The translations under genes and the position numbers were made by a program. From NCBI RefSeq assembly GCF_009829945.1, contig NZ_SZZT01000003.1:20399-84398 (forward strand): 64,000 nucleotides of DNA, written 5' to 3'. The number at the start of each line of letters is the position of its first letter. The first letter of the stretch is position 1. The notes under the pieces were generated by a model. The model did not search any database, was not told the origin of the DNA, and saw nothing but the letters and a program-made list of their open reading frames with translations. This DNA is from Pantoea sp. SoEX (GTDB taxonomy: Bacteria; Pseudomonadota; Gammaproteobacteria; Enterobacterales; Enterobacteriaceae). Positions 19,975-34,352 of the stretch are shown here, in pieces.

Positions 19975-22539
19975 ATGAATCATCAAGATAATATCAAAAT
20001 ATTAAATCCTATAATAGTTCCATTACAAGGAAGTAGTCTTATTGAAGCTTCAGCAGGAACTGGTAAAACTTTCACTATTAGTTTACTATATTTAAGATTA
20101 ATATTAGGATTAAAAAATAAAGATGAATGCCCTAGACGACCTTTATCTGTTGAAGAAATTCTAGTAGTAACTTTTACTGAAGTTGCTACAAATGAATTAC
20201 GAAAACGTATAATAGATGATATACATCAATTACGTCTAAGTTGTATGCGAGGAAAAAGCTGTAATAATATGCATCAATCATTACTAGAACAAATTGATGA
20301 CACTCAAAAAGCCATAGAAATATTATTGCGTGCAGAATCAAACATATCTAATGCAACTATTTATACTATACATAGTTTTTGTAGAAAAGTTCTTAAGGTT
20401 TTTAACTGTGAATTTAACATATCATTAAAAAATGAAATAATACATGATGAATACAACTTATTAAAGAAGATTACTTTTAAATTTTGGAACAATAAATGTT
20501 GTTCAATGTCATTAGATTTAGGACGTATTATTATAAATGAATGGAAAAACGCCGAAGATTTTTTATCTACTTTATATCCTATATTTAAAAATAAATATAT
20601 ACAAAGTACTGATGACTTATATTACCATAGTAATAATTTAGAATTACAACATATTGAAAATTTAACTTATATTAATTCAATAAAAAACGTATGGAAAATG
20701 TTTTACAAGGATATGTTGATATATATAAATTCCGTTAATATTAACAAACATATTTATAACATTAAGAATTTAAACAATTGGATTGATAAAATAACAATAT
20801 GGGCTAATAGTATTACTTATGATTATGAAATACCTAAAGAATTAACAAAATTTAGACAATCTGTAATCGAAAAAAATATAATTGGTTCTTTTACTAAACA
20901 TATATTATTTGAACATATAGATAACTTTTTATCTTTAGATCTATCATTAAGAAATATTTTTATTAAAGAAGCGTTTATTAAAATAAGTAGTGATTTAAAA
21001 AAAGAAAAAAATTTACACGGATTACTCAGTTTCGATGATTTATTATATTTTTTAGATAAAGCTTTAAAGAAATCAGATGGCGATTTATTAGCAAATAAGA
21101 TTAGAAACTATTTTCCAGTGTTATTAATTGACGAATTTCAAGATATTGATCCACAACAATATCGAATATTTCATAAAATTTATCTAAATCAACCAAAAAA
21201 TATATTAATCATAATAGGAGATCCTAAACAAGCAATTTATGCTTTTCGTGGTGCTGATATATACACATATCTTAATATGCGTGATAATATTAAAAATGTT
21301 TATACTTTAGAAATAAACTGGCGTTCATCACCAGAAATGATTGAAAGTGTTAATTGCTTATTCTCACAGAAAAAATTACCGTTTATCTCTAATAAAATTT
21401 CTTTTAATCCTGTGAAACCTACCATTCATAATAAAACATTAAAATTTATTCTTAATAAAAAAAAATATCCTGCTATGCGTTTTTGGATCCATCCTGTTGA
21501 TAAAATTAATATAATTAATTTCGAACAAGATATTGCTAAACAATGTGCATCTAACGTAAAAAATTGGCTCATATCTGCAAATAAAAAACAAGCTTACTTA
21601 GTAAAAAATGATGAATTATATGTATTACAGCCTAGTGATATTGCAATTCTAGTCCGTAATCGTCGCGAGGCTAATATAATTAGCAATGCACTTAATTTGT
21701 TTAAGATTTCATCTGTTTATCTTTCTGATTTTAATAGTGTTTATAATACAATAGAAGCGCAAGAACTATTTTATCTGTTAAAAGCAATACAATATCCTAC
21801 ACAAAAGAGATGGATTTGTACTGCGTTAGCTACTTCTATTTTTTTTATAGAATCAGCTTACATTGAATCATTATCAACAAACGATACAAGAATAAATATT
21901 TGGATAAATCAATTTTCTACGTGGAAATTATTGTGGCATAAATATGGTTTATTACACATGATACGCACCATAATATCAAATAATATTATGATTTTAGATC
22001 ATTCTAAATGTAAATTAACTAATTTAGTACATTTATGTGAATTACTGCAAGTAGAATATATTAAATCGACTGGTCCAAACCAATTATTAAATTTTTTTTT
22101 AAACCAAATTAAAAATCCAGATAATCACGATATCAATCAACAAATACGTTTGGAAAAAGATTTAAATACCATCCGTATTATTACTATACATAAATCGAAA
22201 GGATTACAATATCCCTTAATATGGTTACCTTTTGCAGTCAATTTTGCTGCTAATAATAAAAATTTATATTTTTTTAATAAAAATTTTAATCAAAAAGAAC
22301 GAATAGAAAGTATAATTAGTGAGGATATAAGACTTCTTTATGTTGCTGTTACTAGATCTATTTATCACTGTAGTATTGGTGTTTCTACTTTTACGAAAGG
22401 AATCCACAAAGAGTCAACCGACCTATATAAAAGTGCTTTAGGTTATTTATTAAATTGTAATAAAGATGTTGATTTACAAACATTTATTAATTATATTAAT
22501 AAGTTAAATATTATTGATATTAAATTAATAGATTTTTAA
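19975..22539 (+). CDS. recB: RecB helicase lacking the C-terminal nuclease domain
   Basis: 3'-5' SF1 helicase subunit of RecBCD. Helicase motifs are present in order: Walker A 'ASAGTGKT' at 25-32, 'LLIDEFQDIDPQQYRI' (motif II), 'IGDPKQAIYAFRGAD' (III), 'TIHKSKGLQYP' (V) and 'RLLYVAVTR' (VI). The protein stops at 854 residues, about 60 residues after motif VI, where the E. coli linker begins. The whole nuclease/RecA-binding domain (E. coli about 930-1180) is absent. The next 230 bases cannot encode it, and recD is also missing. This is a clean domain loss in an otherwise open gene, so I call it functional as a helicase (inference). Confidence 0.95.
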   Translation: MNHQDNIKILNPIIVPLQGSSLIEASAGTGKTFTISLLYLRLILGLKNKDECPRRPLSVEEILVVTFTEVATNELRKRIIDDIHQLRLSCMRGKSCNNMHQSLLEQIDDTQKAIEILLRAESNISNATIYTIHSFCRKVLKVFNCEFNISLKNEIIHDEYNLLKKITFKFWNNKCCSMSLDLGRIIINEWKNAEDFLSTLYPIFKNKYIQSTDDLYYHSNNLELQHIENLTYINSIKNVWKMFYKDMLIYINSVNINKHIYNIKNLNNWIDKITIWANSITYDYEIPKELTKFRQSVIEKNIIGSFTKHILFEHIDNFLSLDLSLRNIFIKEAFIKISSDLKKEKNLHGLLSFDDLLYFLDKALKKSDGDLLANKIRNYFPVLLIDEFQDIDPQQYRIFHKIYLNQPKNILIIIGDPKQAIYAFRGADIYTYLNMRDNIKNVYTLEINWRSSPEMIESVNCLFSQKKLPFISNKISFNPVKPTIHNKTLKFILNKKKYPAMRFWIHPVDKINIINFEQDIAKQCASNVKNWLISANKKQAYLVKNDELYVLQPSDIAILVRNRREANIISNALNLFKISSVYLSDFNSVYNTIEAQELFYLLKAIQYPTQKRWICTALATSIFFIESAYIESLSTNDTRINIWINQFSTWKLLWHKYGLLHMIRTIISNNIMILDHSKCKLTNLVHLCELLQVEYIKSTGPNQLLNFFLNQIKNPDNHDINQQIRLEKDLNTIRIITIHKSKGLQYPLIWLPFAVNFAANNKNLYFFNKNFNQKERIESIISEDIRLLYVAVTRSIYHCSIGVSTFTKGIHKESTDLYKSALGYLLNCNKDVDLQTFINYINKLNIIDIKLIDF

Positions 22540-22771
22540 TTAAAATTTAATAATTATTTAAAAACTGACAAAAGCATTTAATAAAAAATGAAATTTTAAG
22601 TAATATATTAATCACTATAAAATAAAAAGTAAAAAATGATATTTTAAAACATACATTAATTTTATTATTATTTGATAATATAAAACATAAGATTACAGCT
22701 ATAAAAATTTTTTAATTTCATAATGTATTTATTTTTTAATAAGATATATTATAATACAAAGCATATATTTT

Positions 22772-24103
22772 TTAATTTAAATCAGTAATAAGGATTCTAG
22801 AACGTCTTTTATAATTGTAAATTTCTTTTTTTATTTTAGGTAAAAATTCAATACCTGCTGGTCTAAAACCACGTTCTTGAAACCAATGAATACTTCTAGT
22901 TGTTAAAACAAAAATTTTTTTTAATCCTATTTGACGAGCTTGTAATAGTATCTTTTGTAATAATATTTCACCACGAGATGAATTACGGTAGTCAGGATGA
23001 ACAGCTAAACAAGCCATTTCACCTATTTTATCTTCAATAAAAGGATATAACGCTACACAAGCAATAGTTAAATTATCTCTAGTAATTATTGTAAATTTAT
23101 CTATTTCTATTTCTAATTGCTCTCGGGATCTCCTAATTAAAATACCTTGCTGTTCTAAAGGATGAATTAATTCTAATATTCCACCAATATCATTAATTGT
23201 TGCTCTTTTTATCTGTTCAGATGATTCCATAACTATTTGTGTGCCTATACCATCACGTGAAAATAGTTCTTGTAGTAAAGCGCCATCTTCTTTATAACTA
23301 ATTAAGTGACAACGATACACTCCATTTCTACATGCTGTAACGGATCCTTGTAGAAAACGTACAGTATCTGATAAATGATAATTTTTAGTTTTTTGCATAA
23401 TATTTATATAATATTCTGCTTTTTTTGGAAGCAATTCAGAAATTATTTTTCCGGTGTTACTTATAACTCCTTGTTCAGAACAAAATCCAATCATTTTTTC
23501 TGCTTTCAGTTTAATAGCTAAGTATGTAGCAATTTCTTCGGAATTTAAATTGAAGCTTTCTCCAGTTACGGAAACTGCTACTGGTCCTAATAATACAATA
23601 GTGTGATTATCTAGCTGATAGTTAATTGCTTTTTCATCAATACGACGTATTTTACCACTATGACAATAATCCACCCCATCATCTATACCTAATGGTTGAG
23701 CAGTAATGAAATTACCACTAACAACATTAATATTAGCTCCTTGTAGTGGAGTATTGCTTAATGACATAGACAAAAGAGAAGTAATATCAAGTTGAAGACG
23801 ACCTGCTGTTTGTTTTACTATTTCAAGTGTTTTTTTATTGGTAATACGATTATATTTATAATATGTTGATTTTATTTTATTAATTGACATACATTCATCT
23901 ATTTGCGGACGTGCTCCGTATACTAGTACCAACCGAATTCCTAAGCTATGTATTAAACCTATATCATTAATAATATTATAAAAGTTATTGGTTGCAATAG
24001 CTTCACCACTTAGCATGATTACAAATATTTTTCCTCTATGAGCATTAATATATGGTACTATATGGCGGAAGCTGCGAATTAATTCATTGCTACTTTTTTT
24101 CAC
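22772..24103 (-). CDS. argA: N-acetylglutamate synthase
   Basis: First step of arginine synthesis: acetylates glutamate with acetyl-CoA. It has an N-terminal amino-acid-kinase-like domain (about 1-290) and a C-terminal GNAT acetyltransferase domain (from about 295, with '[12 protein letters not shown]'). It has 443 residues, equal to E. coli. The start is GTG at 24103 with AAGG 7 bases upstream. An ATG overlapping it is followed at once by TGA in another frame. It is convergent with recB as in E. coli. Retention implies arginine provisioning. Confidence 0.96.
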   Translation of the reverse strand: MKKSSNELIRSFRHIVPYINAHRGKIFVIMLSGEAIATNNFYNIINDIGLIHSLGIRLVLVYGARPQIDECMSINKIKSTYYKYNRITNKKTLEIVKQTAGRLQLDITSLLSMSLSNTPLQGANINVVSGNFITAQPLGIDDGVDYCHSGKIRRIDEKAINYQLDNHTIVLLGPVAVSVTGESFNLNSEEIATYLAIKLKAEKMIGFCSEQGVISNTGKIISELLPKKAEYYINIMQKTKNYHLSDTVRFLQGSVTACRNGVYRCHLISYKEDGALLQELFSRDGIGTQIVMESSEQIKRATINDIGGILELIHPLEQQGILIRRSREQLEIEIDKFTIITRDNLTIACVALYPFIEDKIGEMACLAVHPDYRNSSRGEILLQKILLQARQIGLKKIFVLTTRSIHWFQERGFRPAGIEFLPKIKKEIYNYKRRSRILITDLN

Positions 24104-24348
24104 ATATGACCTTTACTAAATTAATATATGTTTATGCATAAATATTATTGATTATTTTAAAGAAATAAAAAGAACTAATCTTATCAGATTAAGTGAAAAG
24201 GTGATTTGTAGTATTATTTTTATGCTAATTTTTGATATCATTCATTTAAAACTAGCATATTATAATCATGGAATAATATAGCTTATATACCATTTGATTA
24301 TTCTATATAGATACATGCTAATAAATAATATAATAATTGTATTATCTG

Positions 24349-24425
<77 letters not shown>

Positions 24426-24633
24426 ATATATAATATATGTTAAGTATACTTAATATTGAATTTTATTGCAAATTTTAATTTTTTAACAAAATTTTTGTTA
24501 AAATTAATTATAAATAAAATACTGTAACTATTATATAATTATAAAAATAACATTTCAATACAATTAAAACTATTTTTTGTATTAATTATATATCTGATAA
24601 TATATTAAAATTAAATTTTTATAAATATACTTT

Positions 24634-25473
24634 TTATTGACGTACTAAACGTAAACAAACAGGAGAGAAAGGCACATTACTACGCCAAGGATTTATATCT
24701 ATACCTCCTCGACGAGTATACCTTGCATATACTGTTAGTTTTTCAGGATGACAGAAACACAATATATCATTAAATATTCTTTCAACACAATGTTCATGAA
24801 ATTCATTTTGATTACGAAATGAAATTAAATAACGAAGAAGTAATTCATAGTTAATACTTGATCCTGTATAACTAATCATAATTGAACCCCAATCTGGATG
24901 ATTAGTAATAGGACAATTAGATTTAAATAAATGACTAATCAAAGTTTCCGTAACTATTTTATTGCTTGTTGAGTTTGATAAGTAATTTGGATTTACATAA
25001 TAGTCGTCAATTTCTATGTCCTGTTCATCAATACAATAACCACTAAAATGATTTATGGATTGTACTTTAATTTCATTTAAACGAAATAATGATACGCAAA
25101 CTTTACTTTCAGTACAAATGCTTAAATCACGTTCTAAAATTTCACGTATATCACTCCAGCTATTAAATTTGTTTTGATTAAAACTATGCATATATAATTT
25201 TAGACTTTTAGATTCTATTAAATTTTTGCTATTAGCATTAAATATTATTTTTCCTATACTTATCTGAGGTAATCCCTTATTATTTAACCAAGATAATTCA
25301 TATAGGGTCCAAATATCATTTCCAAAAAACGGGATAGTTTTGGAACACCAGCCAATATTTTTGCGATGTAAACTACGTGGTATTGATTTTAAAATGTCAC
25401 TGCCATAATTTTTTTTAATAATATTGTTTCTTAACAAGATATTATTTGATATATTTTTTTTATATATAGACAT
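24634..25473 (-). CDS. queF: NADPH-dependent 7-cyano-7-deazaguanine reductase
   Basis: Reduces preQ0 to preQ1 in queuosine synthesis. The active-site segment '[13 protein letters not shown]' contains the nucleophilic Cys and the catalytic Asp, and the C-terminus '[17 protein letters not shown]' is the family signature. The frame opens upstream at a TTG (25488). I chose the ATG at 25473, which has GGAA 7 bases upstream; this gives 279 residues (E. coli 282). queE and queD lie 3-5 kb away, so most of the preQ1 branch is kept close together. Confidence 0.95.
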   Translation of the reverse strand: MSIYKKNISNNILLRNNIIKKNYGSDILKSIPRSLHRKNIGWCSKTIPFFGNDIWTLYELSWLNNKGLPQISIGKIIFNANSKNLIESKSLKLYMHSFNQNKFNSWSDIREILERDLSICTESKVCVSLFRLNEIKVQSINHFSGYCIDEQDIEIDDYYVNPNYLSNSTSNKIVTETLISHLFKSNCPITNHPDWGSIMISYTGSSINYELLLRYLISFRNQNEFHEHCVERIFNDILCFCHPEKLTVYARYTRRGGIDINPWRSNVPFSPVCLRLVRQ

Positions 25474-25768
25474 AATTATTTCCGACAATTACATGTATTA
25501 GTTGTATTTTTTTAATATTATGAAATTGAGCAATATAATGTTGCGTAAAATATATCATTCATATGGGTGGAATTTCATGAAAATACACATCATTACTGTA
25601 TAATACAAAATAATATACATTGTAACTAATATAACTTAAATTATTAATTATATCTATTTTTTATATATACTGTTTTTATATAAAAATATTAAAATAATAA
25701 TCAATTGTTAGTATAAAATATTTAATATATAATATTAATCCGTCTTGGTTATTACATTTTTAATTTAA

Positions 25769-27406
<1,638 letters not shown>

Positions 27407-27462
27407 GAAATATTTTTATTTTTTAAAACTATGGAATTTCTATATAATATTAAGGAATAATA

Positions 27463-28740
27463 ATGTCTAAAATTATAAAAACAATAGGTCGCGAAATTAT
27501 AGATTCACGTGGATATCCAACTATAGAAGCAGAAGTTCATTTAGAAAATGGTTCAGTGGGTATAGCTTCTGTACCATCAGGTGCTTCTACAGGATCAAGG
27601 GAAGCAATAGAATTACGTGATGGAGATCCATGTAGATTTTCAGGAAAAGGTGTTATTAAAGCTACTAATGTAATTAATGATATTATAAGCCAGTCAATAA
27701 AAAATAAAGATGCTAGAGATCAAGAAAATATTGATAATATCATGATTACTTTAGACGGTACTGAAAATAAATCTAATCTTGGTGCAAATTCTATTTTAGC
27801 TGTTTCATTGGCTAATGCTAAAGCTGCTGCTGTTTCAAAAAATCTATTGCTCTATGAACATATCGCTGAATTACATGGTACACCTAAAACATATTCTATG
27901 CCTCTACCTATGATCAATATAATTAATGGAGGAAAACATTCAGATAATAATGTTGATATACAAGAATTCATGATTCAACCTATTGGTGCAAAAAATATTA
28001 AAGAAGCTATTCGTATGAGTGCAGAAATATTTCATAATTTATCTATAGTACTTAGAAATAATGAAATGAGTACAAATGTAGGAGATGAAGGAGGATATGC
28101 ACCAAATTTAAAATCTAATACCGAAGCTTTAGACATTATAATTGAAGCTATAATAATGACTGGTTATGAATTAGGTACCGATATCACTTTAGCTATAGAT
28201 TGTGCTGCCTCTGAATTTTATAGAAGAAATTTATACCATTTAAAAGGAGAAAATAAAACATTTACCTCAGAAAAATTTACTGATTTTTTAAGAGAACTAA
28301 CTGAAAAATATCCAATTACTTCAATAGAAGATGGTTTAGATGAATCTGATTGGGATGGATTTGCTTATCAAACTAAAATTTTAGGAAAAACAATACAATT
28401 AGTTGGTGATGATTTATTTGTAACTAATACTAAAATTCTTAAAAAAGGCATAGATCAAGGAATTGCTAATTCCATATTAATAAAATACAATCAAATTGGT
28501 TCACTAACAGAAACCTTGGCGGCCATTAAAATGGCAAAAAATGCTAATTATAAAACAATAATATCTCATCGTTCTGGAGAAACAGAGGATACTACAATAG
28601 CTGATTTAGCAGTAGGTACTGCAGCAGGTCAAATTAAAACAGGATCATTAAGTCGTTCAGAACGTGTAGCTAAGTATAACCAATTACTTCGTATAGAAGA
28701 CAATCTTAGTCATAAAATAACTTTTAATTATTTTAAGTAA
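27463..28740 (+). CDS. eno: Enolase
   Basis: Converts 2-phosphoglycerate to phosphoenolpyruvate, feeding both glycolysis and the DAHP synthase encoded at 56 kb. Catalytic and metal residues appear in '[18 protein letters not shown]', 'VDIQEFMI', '[10 protein letters not shown]', '[11 protein letters not shown]', 'VGDDLFVTN', 'LIKYNQIGS' and '[10 protein letters not shown]'. It has 425 residues, about seven fewer than E. coli, missing only the last tail. A TAAGGA ribosome site lies upstream. queE follows 11 bases after the stop. Confidence 0.97.
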   Translation: MSKIIKTIGREIIDSRGYPTIEAEVHLENGSVGIASVPSGASTGSREAIELRDGDPCRFSGKGVIKATNVINDIISQSIKNKDARDQENIDNIMITLDGTENKSNLGANSILAVSLANAKAAAVSKNLLLYEHIAELHGTPKTYSMPLPMINIINGGKHSDNNVDIQEFMIQPIGAKNIKEAIRMSAEIFHNLSIVLRNNEMSTNVGDEGGYAPNLKSNTEALDIIIEAIIMTGYELGTDITLAIDCAASEFYRRNLYHLKGENKTFTSEKFTDFLRELTEKYPITSIEDGLDESDWDGFAYQTKILGKTIQLVGDDLFVTNTKILKKGIDQGIANSILIKYNQIGSLTETLAAIKMAKNANYKTIISHRSGETEDTTIADLAVGTAAGQIKTGSLSRSERVAKYNQLLRIEDNLSHKITFNYFK

Positions 28741-28751
28741 ATGTATTTAAG

Positions 28752-29423
28752 ATGATTTATCCAATTAATGAAATATTTCATACTATACAGGGTGAAGGAT
28801 TATATACTGGTATTCCGGCTATTTTTATTCGTTTTCAGGGATGTCCAGTAAATTGCAGTTGGTGCGACACTAAATATACCTGGAAAAAATTAAAAAGTAG
28901 AATTGGTTTATTAGAAGATATTTTATCTAAAAAAACAGAAAATAATATTTGGTGTTATTTAAGTTCTACATTTATAGTAAAGATAATTGAACGACAAAAA
29001 TGGAATATAAATCATATAGTAATTACTGGTGGTGAACCGTCAATATATGATCTTCGTCCGTTGACTTTTGCCTTAGAAAAAGCCGGTTTTTTTTGTCAAT
29101 TAGAAACAAGTGGTACTTATAAAATTTACTGTTCTGAGAAAACATGGGTAACTGTTTCACCAAAGATCAATGTAAATAAAGATTATCCGATATTATCACA
29201 ACCTTTATTCAGATCAGATGAAATAAAATATTTAGTAGAAAATGAAAATGATATTAATTTATTAGATTCAATTTTACTACAAGTTAACGATAATAAAAAA
29301 CGTATTATTTCCTTACAACCTGTTAGTTGTAGTCAAATTGCAACTGATATTTGTATAAAAAATTGCATATCTCATAATTGGCATTTATCTATTCAAACAC
29401 ATAAGTACTTAAGTATTAAATAA
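28752..29423 (+). CDS. queE: 7-carboxy-7-deazaguanine synthase (radical SAM)
   Basis: Radical-SAM ring contraction of 6-carboxytetrahydropterin to 7-carboxy-7-deazaguanine in the preQ0 pathway. The cluster-binding motif 'CPVNCSWC' has the CxxxCxxC spacing near residue 31, preceded by 'FHTIQGEG' and followed by 'TGGEPS'. It has 223 residues, like E. coli. Located right after eno, possibly cotranscribed. Its Fe-S cluster fits the retention of YgfZ. Confidence 0.95.
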   Translation: MIYPINEIFHTIQGEGLYTGIPAIFIRFQGCPVNCSWCDTKYTWKKLKSRIGLLEDILSKKTENNIWCYLSSTFIVKIIERQKWNINHIVITGGEPSIYDLRPLTFALEKAGFFCQLETSGTYKIYCSEKTWVTVSPKINVNKDYPILSQPLFRSDEIKYLVENENDINLLDSILLQVNDNKKRIISLQPVSCSQIATDICIKNCISHNWHLSIQTHKYLSIK

Positions 29424-29503
29424 TTTTAATTATAAATAATATATTGCCTACAAAAACTATAATTTCAATGTTTTTTATATGTTATTAACAATAATATTTC
29501 ATA

Positions 29504-29866
29504 TTATTTTCCTCTATATGTGCATCCACAGGTACATGTTTCTTGAATCGTTACTGCACTTAAAAAAGGCAAATTAGGTCTTAGTTGATTCCAAATCCAT
29601 TGTGCTAAAATTTCACTAGTAGGATTTTCTAATCCCGGAATTTCATTAAGATAACTATGATCCAACCGATCATAAATTGGTTTAAATATTTCAGTTACTT
29701 CAGAAAAATCTATTAACCACCCAGTTTTTGGGTTTATTTCTCCGGTGATTTCTAATGTTACTAGAAATGAATGTCCATGCACCTTACTACATTTGTGGTT
29801 AGTTTTTACATAGGGCAAGAAATGTGCAGCTTCAAATTTAAATTTTTTGAATAATATCATCGGCAT
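29504..29866 (-). CDS. queD: 6-carboxy-5,6,7,8-tetrahydropterin synthase
   Basis: Makes 6-carboxytetrahydropterin from dihydroneopterin triphosphate, before QueE. Zinc ligands are in 'FEAAHFLP' and 'VHGHSF'; the catalytic Cys is in 'HKCSKVHGH' and the substrate Glu in '[11 protein letters not shown]'. It has 120 residues (E. coli 121). A second ATG two codons in (29860) is an equally possible start. It is convergent with queE and divergent from cysJ. Confidence 0.95.
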   Translation of the reverse strand: MPMILFKKFKFEAAHFLPYVKTNHKCSKVHGHSFLVTLEITGEINPKTGWLIDFSEVTEIFKPIYDRLDHSYLNEIPGLENPTSEILAQWIWNQLRPNLPFLSAVTIQETCTCGCTYRGK

Positions 29867-30094
29867 ATATAGTATTTATATTCATTTTGTTTTTTAATTA
29901 AATTTTTAATAGATTATATATAAAAACTTCTATTTTTTGAAGCAAACATTAACAATAAATATTTTATTTTATTGTCTATTTAGTTATTTAATATATTTAA
30001 GGTTTATTTAATTATTAAATTATAATTTGCTAATTTTAACTTCAAAATATCAAATTTACAAATAAAATTACCAAATAGTGGCACTATTAATTAG

Positions 30095-31888
30095 ATGAAC
30101 AATTATGAAAGATTTTCTGATCTTAAAATTCCAATTAATTTGGAACAAGTAGATAAGTTGCATTCTATTATAAAAGATTTATCAGACGATCAATTATTAT
30201 GGATTTCAGGATACCTTTATGGTGTAGCTGACAAAAATATATCTACAAAAAAAAATATATCTATAAAAAAAGAAATACCTAAAATAACAATTTTATCTGC
30301 ATCACAAACAGGTAATGCTAGACGTTTAGCTCAGTGGTTTAATGAAAAACTTAAACTAGCTAAATTATCTACTAACTTAATTAATGCTAGCAACTATAAA
30401 TTTAAAAAAATACATCAAGAGAAAATACTACTAATAATAATATCTACTCAAGGGGAAGGTGAACCTCCAGAAGAATCTATATCTCTGTATAAATATTTAA
30501 TGTCAAAAAGAGCTCTGAAAATGAATAACACTTCATTTGCAGTATTTGGTTTAGGAGATTCATCATATGAATTTTTTAGCAAAGCTGGGAAAGATTTCGA
30601 TAATAGACTATCTGAATTAGGCGCAAAAAGATTAATAAATAGAGTTGATGCTGATATTGACTATGAAGATCAAATGCAAATTTGGTGTGACTCAATAATA
30701 AAAAAACTTAATAGTCATATAACTAACAAATCATCACTGGAACAACTTACAAAAAACGATAATAAAGGTTTTATAAATCATTACAATAAACAAAATCCGT
30801 TTAATGCTAATTGTTTGATAAATCAAAAGATAACTGGTAGAAATTCAGAGAAAGATATACGTCATATTGAAATTGATATAAGTAATTCTGATATATTGTA
30901 TTATCCAGGTGATGCAATTGGAGTATGGTATAAAAATAATAATAATCTAATTAGTGAAATATTACATTTAGTCGGTTTACAAGGTAATGAACCAATTAAA
31001 ATTAAAAATGATATTGTATTAATTAAAGATGCTTTAAAACATAATTTCGAACTAACAAAAAACAGCAATAGTATAGTAAAAAAATATGCTGCACTATCAA
31101 AAAATGAAAATTTACTTTCCATATCACATGATAAGAGTAAATTAAAGGAATATGCAAATTTTTATCCTATCGTTGATATGATTCGTTTGAATCCAATTAA
31201 TTTATTGCCAGAACAATTAATTAGTTTATTGCGTCCTTTAACACCTAGATTATATTCTATATCTTCATCACAAGATGAAGTTGAAGATGAAATACATATT
31301 ACAGTTAGTATAGTTAATTTTAGTATTGAAAATTATTGTAGAGGTGGAGGAGCATCCACTTGGTTAGCTAATTGTATAGAAGGAGATCAAATAAGTTTAT
31401 TTATAGAGAAAAATGATATTTTTCGTTTACCGACAGATAAAACAATGCCAATAATTATGATTTGTACTGGTACTGGTATTGCTCCTTTTAGATCATTTAT
31501 GCAACAGCGTGAATATGATAATGCTTCTGGTAAAAATTGGCTATTTTTTGGTAATCATTGTTTTACAGAAGATTTTTTATATCAACTTGAATTGCAAGAA
31601 TATGTAAAAAAAGGTGTTATTAATAAGATAAGTTTAGCATGGTCACGTGACCAATCTGAAAAAATTTATGTACAAGATAAAATTCGTAATAATGGAAAGG
31701 ATATATGGAATTGGATTAATGAAGGAGCATATATTTATGTTTGCGGAGATGCTAACGGTATGGCAAAAGATGTTGAAAAAGCTCTAATAGAAGTTTTTTC
31801 TAAACAAGGTCATATGGAAGTTGAAAAAGCTGAATATTTCCTAAACGAGTTACGTGTTAAACAACGGTATAAAAGAGATGTTTACTAA
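30095..31888 (+). CDS. cysJ: Sulfite reductase flavoprotein alpha subunit
   Basis: Transfers electrons from NADPH via FAD and FMN to CysI. The flavodoxin-like FMN domain is at about 65-205 ('[12 protein letters not shown]', '[11 protein letters not shown]', '[11 protein letters not shown]'). A ferredoxin-reductase-like part follows, with the FAD site 'RLYSISSS' and the NADPH site '[14 protein letters not shown]'. The protein has 597 residues (E. coli 599). The stop overlaps the cysI start by one base (TAATG). A divergent spacer of 228 bases to queD holds the promoter; I could not identify a CysB site. Confidence 0.97.
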   Translation: MNNYERFSDLKIPINLEQVDKLHSIIKDLSDDQLLWISGYLYGVADKNISTKKNISIKKEIPKITILSASQTGNARRLAQWFNEKLKLAKLSTNLINASNYKFKKIHQEKILLIIISTQGEGEPPEESISLYKYLMSKRALKMNNTSFAVFGLGDSSYEFFSKAGKDFDNRLSELGAKRLINRVDADIDYEDQMQIWCDSIIKKLNSHITNKSSLEQLTKNDNKGFINHYNKQNPFNANCLINQKITGRNSEKDIRHIEIDISNSDILYYPGDAIGVWYKNNNNLISEILHLVGLQGNEPIKIKNDIVLIKDALKHNFELTKNSNSIVKKYAALSKNENLLSISHDKSKLKEYANFYPIVDMIRLNPINLLPEQLISLLRPLTPRLYSISSSQDEVEDEIHITVSIVNFSIENYCRGGGASTWLANCIEGDQISLFIEKNDIFRLPTDKTMPIIMICTGTGIAPFRSFMQQREYDNASGKNWLFFGNHCFTEDFLYQLELQEYVKKGVINKISLAWSRDQSEKIYVQDKIRNNGKDIWNWINEGAYIYVCGDANGMAKDVEKALIEVFSKQGHMEVEKAEYFLNELRVKQRYKRDVY

Positions 31889-33603
31889 TGAATGAAAAAT
31901 ATCAAACCAATGTTTTAGTTGTCAAAGGACAATTAGAAGATGCAGAACGTGTAAAAGAACAAAGTAACTACTTGCGTGGTACTATTATTCAAGATCTTGA
32001 AAATGAAATTACCGGTGGTTTTACTGGAGATAATTTTTTACTGATTCGTTTTCATGGTATGTATCAGCAAGATAATAGAGATATTAGAATTGAACGCATG
32101 CGACAAAAATTAGAACCATTATATTCTGTAATGTTACGCTGTAGATTACCAGGAGGTGTTATTACAACAGAACAATGGCTGAATATTGATAATTTTGCTA
32201 GTAATAAAACCACTTACGGTAGTATTCGTTTAACAAATCGTCAAACATTTCAATTTCATGGTATTCTTAAGAAGAATATCAAATCCACTCACAAAATGTT
32301 ACATAAAATAGGTCTAGATTCATTGGCTACTGCTAATGATGTTAATCGTAATGTACTATGTACTTCTAACCCTCTTGAATCAACGCTACATCAAAAAGTT
32401 TATAACTTAGCAAAAAGACTTTCTGATCATTTTTTACCGCGTACAAAAGCATATGAAGAAATTTGGTTAGATAAAAATATAAATATAAATACAGATATAG
32501 AACCTATATTGGGTAAAACTTATCTACCACGCAAATTTAAAACTACAATTGTGATTCCTCCTCATAATGATGTTGATTTACATGCAAATGATCTTAATTT
32601 TATATCTATTGTAAAAAATGGAGAATTAATCGGTTTTAATTTATTAATAGGAGGAGGTTTGTCTATAGAACATTGCAATAAAAAAACTTATCCTCGTACA
32701 GCTACTGATTTTGGTTTCTTCTCAATTGAAAAAATACTAGATGTTGCTACTGCGGTAATTACTATACAACGAGATTGGGGTAATCGTACCAATCGTAAAA
32801 ATGCTAAAACCAAGTATACATTAGAACGTGTAGGTATTGAAATTTTTAAAAAAGAAATAGAATTAAGATCCGGTATTAAATTACAACCCAGTATTCCTTA
32901 TCAATTAAATACTAGAGGTGATCGTATTGGATGGATTAAAGGTATAGATAAAAAATGGCATTTAACATTATTTATTGAAAATGGACGTATAATAGATTAT
33001 CCGAAATATCATTTAAAGAAAGGAATAGCTGAAATAGCAAAATTTCATCGAGGATATTTTCGTATCACAGCTAATCAAAATTTAATTATATCTGGAGTTG
33101 AAGAAAATAAAAAAACAAATATTGAATCCATTGCACTTAAATATGGTTTAATAAATAACATATCAGCACAAAGAAAAAATTCTATGGCTTGTGTTTCTTT
33201 CCCTACTTGTCCGTTGGCTATGGCAGAAGCTGAACGTTTTTTGCCAAACTTCATCACAAAAATAGAAAAGATAATGCAATCTAATGGTATAGGAGAAAAA
33301 TACATAATATTAAGAGTTACAGGTTGTCCTAATGGTTGTGGTAGAGCTATGTTAGCTGAAATTGGTTTAATAGGTAAAGGTATTGGACGTTATAACTTAC
33401 ATATAGGAGGTAACAGAATAGGCACAAGAATTGCTCGAATGTATCGTGAAAATATCAATGAAATTGAGATTATTTCTCACATTTCCGAATTGATAAAACA
33501 TTGGTCAAAAGAAAGTTATAATGATGAAGATTTTGGTGATTTTGTAATAAGAGCTGGAATAATAAAACCAGTTTTAGATCCAGCTAGAGATTTTTGGGAA
33601 TAA
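31888..33603 (+). CDS. cysI: Sulfite reductase hemoprotein beta subunit
   Basis: Six-electron reduction of sulfite to sulfide using siroheme coupled to a 4Fe-4S cluster. The four cluster cysteines are present in two pairs, 'CVSFPTC' and 'TGCPNGCGR', near residues 434-483. It has 571 residues (E. coli 570). Translationally coupled to cysJ. Siroheme would come from CysG at 34.6 kb, so the reductase and its cofactor supply are kept together. Confidence 0.97.
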   Translation: MNEKYQTNVLVVKGQLEDAERVKEQSNYLRGTIIQDLENEITGGFTGDNFLLIRFHGMYQQDNRDIRIERMRQKLEPLYSVMLRCRLPGGVITTEQWLNIDNFASNKTTYGSIRLTNRQTFQFHGILKKNIKSTHKMLHKIGLDSLATANDVNRNVLCTSNPLESTLHQKVYNLAKRLSDHFLPRTKAYEEIWLDKNININTDIEPILGKTYLPRKFKTTIVIPPHNDVDLHANDLNFISIVKNGELIGFNLLIGGGLSIEHCNKKTYPRTATDFGFFSIEKILDVATAVITIQRDWGNRTNRKNAKTKYTLERVGIEIFKKEIELRSGIKLQPSIPYQLNTRGDRIGWIKGIDKKWHLTLFIENGRIIDYPKYHLKKGIAEIAKFHRGYFRITANQNLIISGVEENKKTNIESIALKYGLINNISAQRKNSMACVSFPTCPLAMAEAERFLPNFITKIEKIMQSNGIGEKYIILRVTGCPNGCGRAMLAEIGLIGKGIGRYNLHIGGNRIGTRIARMYRENINEIEIISHISELIKHWSKESYNDEDFGDFVIRAGIIKPVLDPARDFWE

Positions 33604-33608
33604 AAGAT

Positions 33609-34352
33609 ATGATTGCATTAAATTTTTCAGATTTTTCAATTTTTGAAACAATATCAAAATCAGAACAAGAAAAAATATTACTTGAAATAAATGTTCAGTT
33701 GGAATCTTATTCAGCAGAAGATAGAATTTCTTGGGCTTTAGAAAATTTACCTAGTGCTCATACTTTATCTTCTAGTTTTGGCATTCAAGCTTCTGTTTGT
33801 TTACATTTAGTGACAAGTTTAAAGCCCGATATTCCAGTAATTTTAATAGATACTGGATATTTGTTTCCAGAAACTTATAGATTTATTGATGAATTAGTTA
33901 ATCAATTTAGTCTAAATTTATGTGTTTTTCGCCCTAAAATTTCTCCTGCATGGCAAGAAGCACGCTATGGAAAATTATGGCAACAAGGCATAAAAGGAAT
34001 CAATAAATATAACCAAATAAATAAAATAGATCCTATCAACTTTGCTTTTCAATCTCTAAATATAAAGAGTTGGTTTGCTGGTTTACGTCGTACTCAAGCT
34101 ATCAGTAGGTCTAATTTATCGGTATTAACAATGCAACGTAATATTTTTAAGATATTACCTATTATAGATTGGGATAATCATAAAATTTATAAATATTTGA
34201 AAAAACATAACTTAAAATACCATCCTTTATGGGATAAAGGCTACTTATCTTTAGGAGATATTCATACTACTAGCATTTGGAAACCAGGCATGAAAGAAGA
34301 AGATACTCGTTTTTTTGGTATAAAACGTGAATGTGGAATTCATGAAAATTAA
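33609..34352 (+). CDS. cysH: Phosphoadenosine phosphosulfate (PAPS) reductase
   Basis: Reduces PAPS to sulfite with thioredoxin. The catalytic cysteine is in the C-terminal 'KRECGIHEN'. PAPS contacts include 'SSSFGIQA' and '[10 protein letters not shown]'. Only the single redox Cys motif is seen, so this is the PAPS type and fits with CysC. I start at the ATG 33609 (GGGA 9 bases upstream, inside the cysI end) instead of the in-frame TTG at 33594; this gives 247 residues (E. coli 244). In E. coli the cas genes follow; here cysG follows after 231 bases. Confidence 0.96.
   Translation: MIALNFSDFSIFETISKSEQEKILLEINVQLESYSAEDRISWALENLPSAHTLSSSFGIQASVCLHLVTSLKPDIPVILIDTGYLFPETYRFIDELVNQFSLNLCVFRPKISPAWQEARYGKLWQQGIKGINKYNQINKIDPINFAFQSLNIKSWFAGLRRTQAISRSNLSVLTMQRNIFKILPIIDWDNHKIYKYLKKHNLKYHPLWDKGYLSLGDIHTTSIWKPGMKEEDTRFFGIKRECGIHEN

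Noticed and set aside
22540..22771. Remnant of the recB nuclease domain or recD
   Set aside because: Too short and no motif in any frame.
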